Assembly: GCA_020849275.1 (NCBI GenBank)
Contig: JADLGO010000034.1
Location: 1 to 64,000 of the forward strand
Source: Chthonomonadales bacterium
GTDB lineage: Bacteria; Armatimonadota; Chthonomonadetes; Chthonomonadales; CAJBBX01
Direction of reading: 5' to 3'
DNA length: 64,000 nt
Shown piece after piece: positions 35,601 through 45,100 of this stretch. Position 1 is the first letter of the stretch. Every line of letters starts with the position of its first letter. The notes below the pieces were generated by a model. The model worked only from the letters and a program-made list of their open reading frames with translations, was not told where the DNA came from and did not search any database. The position numbers and the translations under genes are program-made.

Positions 35601-36833
35601 GGCTCCTTGCAGGTACCCCGCCAGGACGAGGCCGGAGAGGTCCTCCAGCGTCTGCCCCCAGCCAGCGCTGCGGAACCCCTCCAGCCACGCGCGAGGCCGG
35701 GCGTACAGGTGGGTCGGGGGGCTGTGCGGCCTGCTGCGGCGCGTCTGGTCCTTGGTCGGAGCCTGGAGCCAGCGCAGCGTGCGCATGCAGTCGATGTGGA
35801 CGTCCTGGGCCGCTACGGGGTCCGCGTCCCGGGTGGACTGGTCATTGGAGCAGAGCATGCCGTGCCGGCGGTGCCACTCGATGAGCGGGCGAACGTACGC
35901 CTCCTCGGCCAGCGCGGACTGGACGTCCGCCAGGTCGCAGCGAGCTTTGCTGGTTAGCGGCCCCAGGTCGTACCACAGTCGTGGGAGGTGACGGCGCAGG
36001 TCATACCCCTTGCGGCGCCGGAACTCGGCGAGCAACCCGGACGTCCAGCGGTTCCGTGTGCGCAGCTCGTCCTGAATGGTGCCGGGGACCGTTCTGCCAA
36101 GGTAGGGGCCGACACGCCGCGCGTACTGGCCATGCACATGGTCTAGAAGGCGCGCCGCTGACCGGCGGCTCAGGTAGTCGAAGCCGCCCGGCGCCTCGTG
36201 GAAGAGCATCACGCGCCACCGCCCTGGCGGCAGGCGGGCATCCAGAAGCCCGCCGCGAAGCGCGGCGCTCAGGTCGAGGACGCGCCCGCCGGGCGTCCCG
36301 GCTTGCGTCAACGCCACCGCGGAGGCGGCTACCGACGCGCCCTGGGCGCCCATGCGCACACTCGTCGGGCCCACCACGTCGCGCTGCTCCACCGCAAGCG
36401 CCCGTGAGCGACACTCCGGGTAACGCTCCATGAGACTGGACTCGATGCTCGCCGTAAGGCCGGGATGGTCGTAGAGCCAGACGCGCATGCCGACGGCTCG
36501 GGCGCGGGCGAGGACTCGCTTCAGGATTCGCCACCACTCCTCGGAGAAGAACGGCGGATCGTCAGGCTCCGAGCCGTAGCGGCCCCCGATCGGCGCGGGA
36601 CTGAGGATCACCGCGTTGTGGACGTGGCCGGCTAGCATGCGGTCCATCTGCCAATCGAGTCGGCGCAGATCAAGCCTCTCGCGGCTCCACCACCAGATCG
36701 GCGCCGGGCTGTGGGCCCGCGGAGGGTTGGCGAAGCGGGCGGCGATGGCGTCGATGGGCGACACCGGCGCGGAAGCGGACGCAGCGGGCGCGACGAGCGC
36801 AAAGGCGGTGAGGAGGCCGACGTACCGGCGCAT
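32682..36833 (-). CDS. Very large secreted GH106-like protein (putative alpha-L-rhamnosidase)
   Basis: 1383 residues from ATG 36833 (AGGAG site; signal peptide about 1-20). The N-terminal PIWWWSRERLDLRRLDWQMDRMLAGHVHNAVILS and the following TIM-barrel-like region (GMRVWLYDHPG, GTIQDELRTRNRW, HGMLCSNDQSTRDADP) match the layout of GH106 rhamnosidase-type enzymes. A Rossmann-like domain follows (YRALLLPGVTTLSRGAARRARQFVAAGG). The last 600 residues hold at least three galactose-binding-like beta-sandwiches with repeated 'VNG' turns (LVNGTPV, RVNGARAG, SVNGRPAG). The predicted role is rhamnose release from pectin-like glycans. The family call is by architecture; the catalytic glutamates were not assigned. 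Confidence 0.75.
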   Translation of the reverse strand: MRRYVGLLTAFALVAPAASASAPVSPIDAIAARFANPPRAHSPAPIWWWSRERLDLRRLDWQMDRMLAGHVHNAVILSPAPIGGRYGSEPDDPPFFSEEWWRILKRVLARARAVGMRVWLYDHPGLTASIESSLMERYPECRSRALAVEQRDVVGPTSVRMGAQGASVAASAVALTQAGTPGGRVLDLSAALRGGLLDARLPPGRWRVMLFHEAPGGFDYLSRRSAARLLDHVHGQYARRVGPYLGRTVPGTIQDELRTRNRWTSGLLAEFRRRKGYDLRRHLPRLWYDLGPLTSKARCDLADVQSALAEEAYVRPLIEWHRRHGMLCSNDQSTRDADPVAAQDVHIDCMRTLRWLQAPTKDQTRRSRPHSPPTHLYARPRAWLEGFRSAGWGQTLEDLSGLVLAGYLQGANHFSPPAFHYTTRAGWWEWAPSCASFRQPYWRHYRLFSDHVTRLSYALSQGRHACDVAVLYPSASVQAALRLGAPATPGAAAVREAYRSTVRRLEAAGRDYDILDEPSLRRAQVNGGHLTVASESYRALLLPGVTTLSRGAARRARQFVAAGGLVCALGMAPDASPEHGAGDPEIARFSAELFGLAPTSTGLTSRRIGRGLAVRAPVTGLAEVAAWLDERLGRDVTGEVRALRRRVSGAQIFLVNGPAGRSLDVGFRATGSAEVWDPWTGSRSPLRTRRDAAGMATTRLSFADSSALLVVFRGDGALKRRVEPRRPASLEVFPARAGPEGRLTGGLATRDIPLAGEWATELVPTLDNRWGDFAWPARPGSPPVECRVMRYREEGDHEDGVSIGFQDPEYADASWERVTATFGPYWWVTRPGVALTSEEASALAAGQGEPDSARWMRWSYSRRYGIEKDPAHQRTLGPRGRVPDDLFDLGEAPSGTVRYALTYAYSPAPAEAVVRRSCTGACDVLVNGTPVRDGAEGRVRLVAGYNLVLLRLTHPAGKPLRAWVLFGPASDGASRLAWIWHPAPDGGQAVRFFRAHLRLDDVPSSVTAVITADDGYELRVNGARAGSGFGAGDSVWQTAERYEIAPLLRPGDNVVAVRARSMDGPGGLLAALCAGEGPAVRTLLATGGEWRASADGPEGWATPAFDDSGWPAARVVGQYPCAPWGAVAGFGAAAPAIMPESGWLNRTVAREVAGLIYDVLPGLGKRIGWYRFRTPPGARAVRLSVWGRYWLYIGGRECSVGTNGVAAVPEDLRAAGAVCALRVRQAAGRYGGAALERAVTFDCGPGRATPGPWAARGLPSYSGGLRYERTIDLSAAQAAAPLALDLGRVRGTAEVSVNGRPAGVRIWRPYRFRLAGLLRPGPNRIAVVVYNTLAPWFGAGYPTPYVYPGQELSGLLGPVRLTDERRGPPRPVGTDGLPNYADL

Positions 36834-37261
36834 GACGAGCTCCTGACAGGGAACGGGCAACGACGCGTGGCCCGGCGGCCCGCGCCGCCCAGCGGCCCGT
36901 GCCGGCCGGGCCCGCTCGCGTCGTTGTTCGGCGGCCATCGCCCGGCTTCCTATGCCCGCGGAGTGAGCCTCGGGAGCCGCGACATGCGCGGGCCCGCAGG
37001 CGGGTGCTCAGGCGTGCGGAAGGGAGTCGGGCGAGCCGCCACGCAAGCGCATACCCTCCCTCGAACCGGCTTCGCCACAGGATCGACGGTCGCAAGGAGG
37101 CACTCGGAATGCCCATTCAGGGGGTCCCGGTGGCGCTCCTGCCGCCTGCCTGCCGGGAGGAGGGCGGCGCGGCGGGCCCGAACTGACCTGAGCGCGACGC
37201 CGCCAGCAGCATCGTGACGGCCTCGCCGCGCGCAGCACCGACGAAGGGAGCCCATCCAGCG
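36834..37261. other. 428-nt divergent intergenic region between two giant hydrolases
   Basis: Must hold the outward promoters for the minus- and plus-strand genes, but no good -10/-35 pair is visible on either strand. A 25-codon ORF with a strong ribosome site lies at 37109-37186. Nothing else is recognisable. Confidence 0.35.
37109..37186 (+). CDS. Possible 25-residue leader peptide
   Basis: ATG 37109 preceded by AAGGAGG at about 8 nt, the best ribosome site in this gap; encodes MPIQGVPVALLPPACREEGG and five more residues, then TGA. It lies 75 bp before the next gene. It could be a leader peptide or chance. No homology claim is possible. Confidence 0.25.
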   Translation: MPIQGVPVALLPPACREEGGAAGPN

Positions 37262-40222
37262 ATGCGAAGAGCGTGGGCCGCGGCCATCCTGCTGTGCCTG
37301 GCGGCCGCCGCGCCGGGACAGGCGCGAAGGGAGGACCCCGTGGAGACGAGAGCGCCCGAGAACACCTATCGCGCGGAGCTCGTAAGCTATCCTGGCCCCT
37401 GGGCGTTCCAGATCGGCCGTTCCTCCATGATCCTGGTGAGCGACGCGGAGCTCGAGGCGCTCGCCGATCCCGACCACGTGCTCAACCTTGCCCTCACGTT
37501 TGACAAGCACGAGGCCAGCCTGCGCCAGGTCTGCGAGCGCGCCAGGGCCGCTGGCCATCGCACGCTCATCCTCGCGTTCGACCACTTCTTCAGCCAGTAC
37601 CGCCCCGGGCAGGCAGGACCGCGCCGGCTAACGCCCGACATGGACGACTACATCCGGCGCATCGCCGCAGTCTCGAAGTTCGCCGAGGGCTACGGGCTCG
37701 GCCTGGAGCTCAGCCTCCTCAGCCCGTTGGAGATCGGCCCCGCCTACGAGCGAAGCACCGGCGAGTCCGGCGTGTGGCTTCACTACCGCAAGGGCGTGCG
37801 GGACCCGGCGACCGGCGCGTTCAGCGTGCAGCTCTGGCAGCAGCGCCGCTGGGTCAACAACAAGGGGCCGGTGGACATCGTGGATGCCGGCGTTCGCGCG
37901 TTCGCGTTCCGCGAACGGACCGTGCGCGGCACGCTGTACCGTGCCGTGGACCCGGCCTCCATTCGTGAGGTGAGTCAGGGCGTGCAGGTGGAGGTGCTTG
38001 AGGACGGCGAGGTGGCCCGCCGCGTCCGCATCCACGGCCGGGGCCACGCGGAGGTCGGCCCACTCGATCGCGTGCTCGTCGTGCAGCAGTACCGCACGCC
38101 GGAGATGGATTACTTCAGCCCGCGCGCCCTGCACTATCTGAACGGCCTCGTGGACCGCTACGCCGACGCCGGAGTGAAGCTCAACGGGCTGTATGCGGAC
38201 GAGATGCACATTCAGCAGGACTGGGGCTACTTCGGACACCACGACAACGGCGAGTTCGCCCTGCGCTACGTCAGTCCCGGCCTCGCCGCGCGCTTCGCCG
38301 ACCTCTATGGCGAGGAGTACCGCGACTTCGCGAAGTACATGGTCTACTTCGTCACGGGCCAGGAGGACACCGCCCGCGACCTGAGCGCCAAGGCTGACGT
38401 GTCGCACGTCTTCGGGCCGGGCCCCGCCGACATCCAGCGGACGGCGCTTTTCCGATCGCGGTACTACCGTTTGCTGCAGGACGGTGTCGTCGATCTCTTC
38501 GTGAAGGCGAAGCATCACGCCGAGGCGCGTATGGGCCATCGTCTGGAAGCGCGCGCGCACGCCACGTGGGCCGAGAGCCCCACGATCGACTACTGGCGCA
38601 CCGGGTCGCAGCCCATGTTTCGCGGCGCCTACGAGTACACCCCCAACTTCGTCTGGTCGAACACCGTGCATCAGTCGGCCTCGGCCTGCTCCGACTACTT
38701 CAAGTGGGGCGACTTCCTGACCGGCAACGGCAACGACCACACCGAGGGCGGCTGGCTCGACCGCGACTATCTTGGCCTGGCGCTCGCCTGCTCCACCGGC
38801 ATCCTGAACGAGGTGCCCTATTCCTACGCCGCGCACTGGGGCATGCCGGCCGAGGTCAGCAATCGCCGCATGTCGCTGGTCAACACCTTCGGAGCCGCCG
38901 GCTCGCCCCTCTTCGGCATGGTGCAGGACATGCAGCACCGCGACGTGGACGTGCTGATGCTCTACCCGATCGACCTGGTCGCCGCCGCCGAGCGGTTCGG
39001 AAGCTGGATGACGCAGTATGGCTACGCCAACCTGGTGACCCAGGACAAGCTGTTGGAGCGCGGCAAGGTGGCTGGGGGCGCCATCGAGATGGCCGGCCGG
39101 CGCTTCACCACGTTGGTCGCCACCTTCGAGCCGTTCCCGACGCGACGCCTGCTGGAGATGATGCGCGATATGGTGCGCGGTGGAGGCCGCGTCATATGGT
39201 CCGGCCCGCCGCCCGTGCTGACGCGCGAGGGCGATGATGCGCTCGCCGCCTGGCGCGACCTGGCCGGCGTAGACACGCCCGAGGACGCCGCGGCGGGCGT
39301 CATAGGTCCTGGCCGCGTCGTCGAGTTCGAGGGCGCGCTGCGCGCCGTGCCCGCCCAGACCATCCTCACCGACTTCGTGGTGGACCGTCTCTATCCGGTG
39401 ACGCCGCGCGAAGGCACGGAGGTCGTCGCGCGGACGAAGGGCGACATCGTCGGCACTCTGCGCCGGGCTGGCGCAGGCGCCTTCGCCTTCCTCGGCTTTC
39501 GCCCGCGCGACGACCAGTCGCGCAGCCTCGGCTACGAGAGTCGAACGTGGTTCGAGGTGCTTGCCGCGCTCGGAGCGTACCCGCCGACCGGCCGCTTCCC
39601 CGGCGCAAACGACAACACGGAGTACCTCTCGCGAACGACGGGCTATCTGGCGTGCCGATTCCCGGACGGCGCCGTGGCGATCTCGCCACACTTTCGCGAC
39701 GTTGAGGAAGGATGGCCGGGCGGCTTCGCGCGTGACCGCAAGCAGGACGAGGAGTACATGAAGGCGCACCCGCTTCCGTCTGGCGAGCTGTCGTTGGACG
39801 GGTTCCGCGTGAACGGCCACACCGTCACCTACCGCGGACGGGAGGCAGTGACGTTTCGCGTGGCGCCCGACGGCGCGCTGACGGCGTTCGCCGGTAGCGG
39901 ATGCAACCGCATCACCGTGGATGGCCGCGAGACGGTGTTCGCCGACGGCGACATGGCCCAACTCGCGTGGGCGCCCGTGCCCGTTGAGCGGCGGGTGCCC
40001 GGCGGCGCCGTGCTGCAGGCGATGGTCTATGGCACCGGCACGATCCGCATCCCGGCGGCGCACCTGCCGGCCGAGCTGGAGGTCGTGGCCGAGGGGCCGA
40101 CGCCCGGCAGCCGCGGCCACACGGTGCAGTCGCGACGCGAGAACGGCGCGCTCGTCATTACGGTCTCGCCGGCGGAGTCCGGGCGCTGGCTGTATGCCGC
40201 GCCGGCGGCCACGGGGCGCTGA
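37262..40222 (+). CDS. Large secreted putative glycoside hydrolase (TIM barrel plus amidotransferase-like domain)
   Basis: 986 residues with a signal peptide (about 1-20). Residues about 90-500 have TIM-barrel-like strand ends (LILAFDHFF, LNGLYADEMHIQQDW, HATWAESPTIDYWR) with candidate acid residues D-E in YADEMH and E in WAESP. Residues about 560-680 (VDVLMLYPIDL...RFTTLVATFEPFPTRRLLEMMRDMVRGGGRVIWSG) look like the class-I amidotransferase-like trimerisation domain of GH42-type enzymes. The C-terminus is beta-rich. It is divergent from the GH106-like gene. Family not identifiable by eye, and enzymatic activity is inferred. GGGAG ribosome site. Confidence 0.65.
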   Translation: MRRAWAAAILLCLAAAAPGQARREDPVETRAPENTYRAELVSYPGPWAFQIGRSSMILVSDAELEALADPDHVLNLALTFDKHEASLRQVCERARAAGHRTLILAFDHFFSQYRPGQAGPRRLTPDMDDYIRRIAAVSKFAEGYGLGLELSLLSPLEIGPAYERSTGESGVWLHYRKGVRDPATGAFSVQLWQQRRWVNNKGPVDIVDAGVRAFAFRERTVRGTLYRAVDPASIREVSQGVQVEVLEDGEVARRVRIHGRGHAEVGPLDRVLVVQQYRTPEMDYFSPRALHYLNGLVDRYADAGVKLNGLYADEMHIQQDWGYFGHHDNGEFALRYVSPGLAARFADLYGEEYRDFAKYMVYFVTGQEDTARDLSAKADVSHVFGPGPADIQRTALFRSRYYRLLQDGVVDLFVKAKHHAEARMGHRLEARAHATWAESPTIDYWRTGSQPMFRGAYEYTPNFVWSNTVHQSASACSDYFKWGDFLTGNGNDHTEGGWLDRDYLGLALACSTGILNEVPYSYAAHWGMPAEVSNRRMSLVNTFGAAGSPLFGMVQDMQHRDVDVLMLYPIDLVAAAERFGSWMTQYGYANLVTQDKLLERGKVAGGAIEMAGRRFTTLVATFEPFPTRRLLEMMRDMVRGGGRVIWSGPPPVLTREGDDALAAWRDLAGVDTPEDAAAGVIGPGRVVEFEGALRAVPAQTILTDFVVDRLYPVTPREGTEVVARTKGDIVGTLRRAGAGAFAFLGFRPRDDQSRSLGYESRTWFEVLAALGAYPPTGRFPGANDNTEYLSRTTGYLACRFPDGAVAISPHFRDVEEGWPGGFARDRKQDEEYMKAHPLPSGELSLDGFRVNGHTVTYRGREAVTFRVAPDGALTAFAGSGCNRITVDGRETVFADGDMAQLAWAPVPVERRVPGGAVLQAMVYGTGTIRIPAAHLPAELEVVAEGPTPGSRGHTVQSRRENGALVITVSPAESGRWLYAAPAATGR

Positions 40223-40229
40223 GCTCGCG

Positions 40230-41309
40230 ATGCTGGCTGAACTCCCAACGCCTTGCCTGCTCGTGGACGCCGCGCGCCTGGACGCCAACATCGGTGGCAT
40301 GCAGGCGGCGTGCGATGCCGCGGGCACGCAGCTGTGGCCTCACATCAAGACTCACAAGTCGGCCGAGATCGCCCGACGCCAGCTCGCCGCGGGTGCCGTG
40401 GGCCTCACCTGCGCCAAGCTGGGCGAGGCCGAAGCGATGCTGGCATCTGGCGTCAGGCGCATGTTCGTCGCCTACGGCCTGGTCGACCGGCGCCTCGCCT
40501 CGCGCCTGGCGGCCCTGAGCGAGGCGACCGACGAGGTGATCCTGGCCTGCACGAGCATCGCGCAGACCGATGCTCTGGACGTGCTGCTCGCCGACGCCGG
40601 CCTCCGGGCGCCGGTGATGATGGCGGTCGACTCCGGCCTGGGTCGTGAGGGCGCGCGCGGCCCGGGCCAGGCCGTGGCGCTCGCCGCGCACATCCGCCGG
40701 AGCCCGCGCATGGACCTTGCGGGGATCTACACGCACGAGGGCCACGCCTACGCCCGCGGCGGGCCGGCCGAGCTGCGCGCGACGGTACGCGGAGTTCACG
40801 CACGCCTGGCCGCCCTGCGCGACGCCGTCGACGCGGAGCTACCCCTGTGGCCGGGCTGCAGCGTCACCGCCGCCGCCATGGCCGGACTGCCCGGCGTTGC
40901 GGCCGTGCGGCCGGGCACCTACGTCTTCGGCGACCTGGCGCTCACGCTCGTGACACAGACGGCGGCCTGGGAGACTCTGGCCCTCAGCGTGCTCGCGACG
41001 GTGGTCGATCGGCCCGAGCCCGGCCTGGCGCTGCTCGACGCGGGCACGAAGACGCTCGGCAGCGACCGAACCGCGGACGGCGCCATCGCTGCGCCGCTCG
41101 ACGGCTCGGGGTGGAGCGTGACCCGCTGCAGTGAGGAACACGGGTTCGCCACCGGCCGGGGTGCCGACGCACTGCGCGTGGGCGAGCGCGTTCGAGTCGT
41201 GCCCGCCCACGTCTGCCCGGTCGTTAACCTGGCCGACGAGCTCGTCGTGACGGACGGCAGCCGCGCCGTGGACCGCTGGCCGGTGACGGCCCGCGGTCGC
41301 TCGCGCTGA
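40230..41309 (+). CDS. D-threonine aldolase / D-serine dehydratase-like PLP enzyme
   Basis: 359 residues. Fold-type III (alanine-racemase-like) barrel: TPCLLVDAARLDANI at the N-terminus, PLP-lysine motif PHIKTHKSAEIA (about 37-47), MMAVDSGLGREG, IYTHEGHAY. The C-terminal metal-site motif HVCPVVNL has the His-x-Cys pair used by the DSD1/D-threonine aldolase family. It cleaves or dehydrates D-3-hydroxyamino acids. ATG 40230 lies 7 bp after the previous stop, so both may be co-transcribed; the metabolic link to the hydrolase is unclear. Confidence 0.9.
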   Translation: MLAELPTPCLLVDAARLDANIGGMQAACDAAGTQLWPHIKTHKSAEIARRQLAAGAVGLTCAKLGEAEAMLASGVRRMFVAYGLVDRRLASRLAALSEATDEVILACTSIAQTDALDVLLADAGLRAPVMMAVDSGLGREGARGPGQAVALAAHIRRSPRMDLAGIYTHEGHAYARGGPAELRATVRGVHARLAALRDAVDAELPLWPGCSVTAAAMAGLPGVAAVRPGTYVFGDLALTLVTQTAAWETLALSVLATVVDRPEPGLALLDAGTKTLGSDRTADGAIAAPLDGSGWSVTRCSEEHGFATGRGADALRVGERVRVVPAHVCPVVNLADELVVTDGSRAVDRWPVTARGRSR

Positions 41310-41324
41310 CGGCTCGCGAGCCGC

Positions 41325-42125
41325 ATGGACGCCGTTCGCCTCTACACGCGCTATGCGGGTGTCTCGATCCGCGGCCAGATGCAGTACCGGGCCTCGTTCA
41401 TCGTGCGGTCGGCCGGCTTGCGGCTGGCATCGCTGGCGGAGTTCGGTGGGCTCGTGGCGCTGTTTGCACGCTTCGAAAGCCTGCGGGGTTGGACGCTGCC
41501 CGAGGTCGCCATCCTGTACGGCATGGTCAACACGGTGTTCGCGTTCGCCGAGACGGCCGCGCGCGGCCTCGACGTGCTCGCTGCCCTGGTGAAGAGCAGC
41601 GACTTCGACCAACCGCTCCTCCGGCCTCGATCCACCGCGGTCCAGGTGGCGGGCCAGGAGCTCCAGTTAATGCGGGTCGGACGGTTGGCGCAGGGAGTGG
41701 GCGTCCTGGCGTGGGGCGCCGCGCACGCGTCGACCATCTGCTCACCGGCGGCGCTGTTGCTGATGGGGGCCTGCATCATGGGGGGCGCCAGCCTGTTCCC
41801 AAGCCTGTTCGTGCTGCAGGCGACGATGGCGCTCTGGACCATCGAGTCGCTCGAGATCGTCAACACGGTGACCTACGGGGGGACAGAGACCGCGCAGTAC
41901 CCGCTGACCATCTACCGGCCCTGGTTCCGACGCTTCTTCACGTTCGCCGTGCCGCTCGCCAGCATCAACATCGTGCCGGCGAGCGTGTTGTTTGCGCGCC
42001 CCGAGTTGGCCGGCGCTCCAATGGCGGCCGCCTGGTTCTCGCCCCTGGTGGGGGTCGCGTTTCCCCTGCTGGCCCTCCGAGCCTGGGACTTCGGTGCGCG
42101 CCACTACCGCTCCATGGGATCTTGA
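41325..42125 (+). CDS. ABC-2 type transporter permease (DUF990-like), orphan
   Basis: 266 residues with six membrane helices. It has the DUF990/ABC-2 pattern: YRASFIVRSAGLRLASLAEFGGLVALFARF at the N-terminus and TYGGTETAQYPLTIYRPWFRRFFTFAVPLA in the fourth-fifth helix loop. Relatives occur as ATPase-permease-permease operons. Here neither the ATPase nor the second permease is present: a D-amino-acid enzyme precedes it and a defence helicase follows 23 bp later. Either the rest of the operon was lost at this junction or the partners are encoded elsewhere. Confidence 0.82.
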   Translation: MDAVRLYTRYAGVSIRGQMQYRASFIVRSAGLRLASLAEFGGLVALFARFESLRGWTLPEVAILYGMVNTVFAFAETAARGLDVLAALVKSSDFDQPLLRPRSTAVQVAGQELQLMRVGRLAQGVGVLAWGAAHASTICSPAALLLMGACIMGGASLFPSLFVLQATMALWTIESLEIVNTVTYGGTETAQYPLTIYRPWFRRFFTFAVPLASINIVPASVLFARPELAGAPMAAAWFSPLVGVAFPLLALRAWDFGARHYRSMGS

Positions 42126-42148
42126 GCGGCCCGCTCGGAGGTCAGAGC

Positions 42149-45100
42149 TTGTCCTACGAAGAGATGGCGCCCGGCCTGTACGACATTCTGGTGACGCAGG
42201 CCCTGCATGAGCGCCTGGAGAGGCTTCCGGCCGCGATGGAGGCCCGCACGGCCGCGCCCGAGCCCGCCGAGGCACACGAGTACCTCGCCCGGCAGGCGGC
42301 CGGGACGCTCCGGGAGGTGCTGCGCCTGGCCGAGGAGGAGGGCTCCGAACGGCTGCGCGCCCAGGCGCGGGCCTGCAATGCCGCGCTGATCGCCACCGGC
42401 TACGACGTCGGGCCCGCGCTGTTCTCAGACCCACCGCGGCTGCTCACGGAGGTGCGGTTGCGGCACGGCGGCGACATGCCGCGACCCGTGATCCCGCTGA
42501 GCACGAGCGCCCTCCTCGTCAATGATGACGAGAGGCTGAGCGCCGCGGGCGTCCTCAAGCGCGAGGTCGCCTCCTCCGACTCCGTCGACCTGATCTGCGC
42601 CTTCGTGAACCACACGGGCGTGCGGATCCTGGAGGATGAGGTACGCGCGCTCTGCGAGCGGGGCCGGATGCGACTGATCACGACGACCTACCTGGGCGCC
42701 ACGCAGCGCCGCGCCCTGGATGCCCTGGCGCACTGGGGCGTCGAGATCCGGGTGACCTACGAGCGGCCGCCCGCGAACACCAGGCTCCATGCCAAGGCAT
42801 GGCTCTTCCGGCGCCGAACCGGCTACGACACGGCGATGATCGGCTCCTCGAACCTCTCGCATACGGCGCTCATGGACGGTCTCGAATGGAACGTGCGCCT
42901 CTCGCGCGTCGAGACTCCCCAGGTCCTCAGTCGATTCCGCAGCACGTTCGATCGCTACTGGGACGATCCGGCGTTCGAGGCCTACGACCCGGCGGCCGAC
43001 GGAGAGCGCCTGGAGGAGGCTCTCCGACGGTGCGGCGGCAGGGAGGAGGGCGTGGCCGCGAGGTTCCACCTGGACGTCCGGCCACTTCCGCACCAGGTCG
43101 ACATCCTGGAGGCGCTCGCCGCGGACCGCGCGCGCGGCCACAGCCGCAACCTGATCGTTTGCGCGACCGGCACCGGCAAAACGATCGCCGCGGCCCTAGA
43201 CTACCGACGCCAGTGCGCCGATGGCAGACAGCCCAGCCTCCTGTTCGTCGCGCATCGCAGGGAGATCCTCGCGCAGTCGCTCGACGCGTTTCGCGCCGTG
43301 ATGCGCGATGGATCGTTCGGCGAACTCTGGACGGGCGGCCGCCGCCCGGCGGAAGGCCGCCACGTGTTCGCTTCGATCCAGGCGCTCCACAGCACCGCGC
43401 TCGGAACGATCGGCCCCGAGCAGTTCGAGATGGCGATCGTCGACGAGTTCCACCACGCCGAGGCGACGACATACCGGCGATTGCTTGAGCACATCCGCCC
43501 CTCGGTGCTGGTCGGTCTGACGGCCACGCCCGAGCGCACCGACGGCACCAACGTGATGCGCTTCTTCGGCAACAGAGCGACCTATGAGATGCGGCTCTGG
43601 GACGCCCTCGAAGACCAGCTCCTCTGTCCGTTCCAGTACTTCGGGATCGCCGACAACCTCGACCTGTCCGCCGTCGCCTGGAGCCGTGGGCGGTACGAAG
43701 GCGCGGCGCTTGAGGAAGCGTACTTGCGCCGCGGCAAGGAGGGCGCGGCGCTCGTGCTGGAATGGATCGGCCGAATCGTGACGGACTGGCGCGCGATGCG
43801 GGCCCTCGGCTTCTGCGTGAGCGTGCGCCACGCGGAGATGATGGCCGAGCAGTTCCGCAGCCACGGCGTCCCGAGCGTCGCGCTGACGAGCGCGGCGCCG
43901 GAAGACACCCGGGGCGCGGCCATCCGGCGTCTCACGAATCGGGAGGTCAACGTCATCTTCACGGTCGACCTGTTCAACGAGGGGATCGACATCCCCGAGG
44001 CCGACACGCTGCTCTTCCTGCGCCCCACCGAGAGCGCGACCGTGTTCCTCCAGCAACTCGGCCGCGGCCTCCGGCTGTGCCAGAACAAGCCCTGCGCGAC
44101 CGTCCTGGACTTCGTCGGCCAGCAGAATCGCGGCTTCCGGTTTGACCAGCGGTTCCGCGCGCTGACCGGCCTCTCACGTACGGCGCTCGAGCAGCAACTT
44201 CAGCACGGGTTCACCTCGCTCCCTTCCGGGTGCCATATCCAACTCGACCGCCTAACGCGCGAGCGCGTGCTCGTGAACGTGCGGGCCGCCCTACCGACGA
44301 GGACGCCGCAGCTCGAGGCCGAGTACCGCGCCCTGTCCGGCGGAAGGCGCGACTACCCGCTGGCGGAGTTCGTCCGTGAGACGGGCATCGGGCTCGACGA
44401 CCTCTACCGGGCGGACCGGACGCTGACCGCCATCAAGCGCCGGTGTGGCGTCCTCCCGACCCAGCGCCCCACGGACGAGGGGCCCTTCTCGCGCGCGCTG
44501 GGGCGCTTGCTGCACGCCGTCGACGCCGAGCGCCTCGTGATGGTCGCGGGCGTGCTCGAGCAATCCGCGCCGCCGCGCACGGCCACGCTCGGCACGCGCC
44601 GGATGCGCGAGCTGTACATGCTCGCCCATGCGCTCGCGCCGGACCTCACGCTGGACAACCTCCAGGAGGCCCTCGCGCGCCTCTGGAATCTCGACGATCT
44701 GAGAGGCGAGGTCGCCGAGCTCCTTCGCTTGCTGGCCGACCGCTGCCCGCCTGGCGCCCGGACCTTGTCGGCGCCCGGCGCCGAGGAGGTACCGCTCTGC
44801 ACCCACGGCGTCTACAGCCAGGACGAGGTGATGTGCGCGTTTGGCCTGCGCGACCCCTCGTCGATGCGCCAGGGCGTTCGCCACTTCCCGGAGGCCCGGT
44901 GCGACGTGCTCTTGGTGACGCTGCGCAAGACGGAGACCGACTACTCGCCGACCACTCGCTACGACGACTATCCGATCAGTCCGGCGCTCTTCCACTGGGA
45001 GTCGCAGAATGCGGCGGGCCCCGAGACGGCGGTCGGCCGCCGCTACATCGAGCACGCCGCGCGCGGCTCGACGGTGCTGCTGTTCGTGCGCGAGTCGCGA

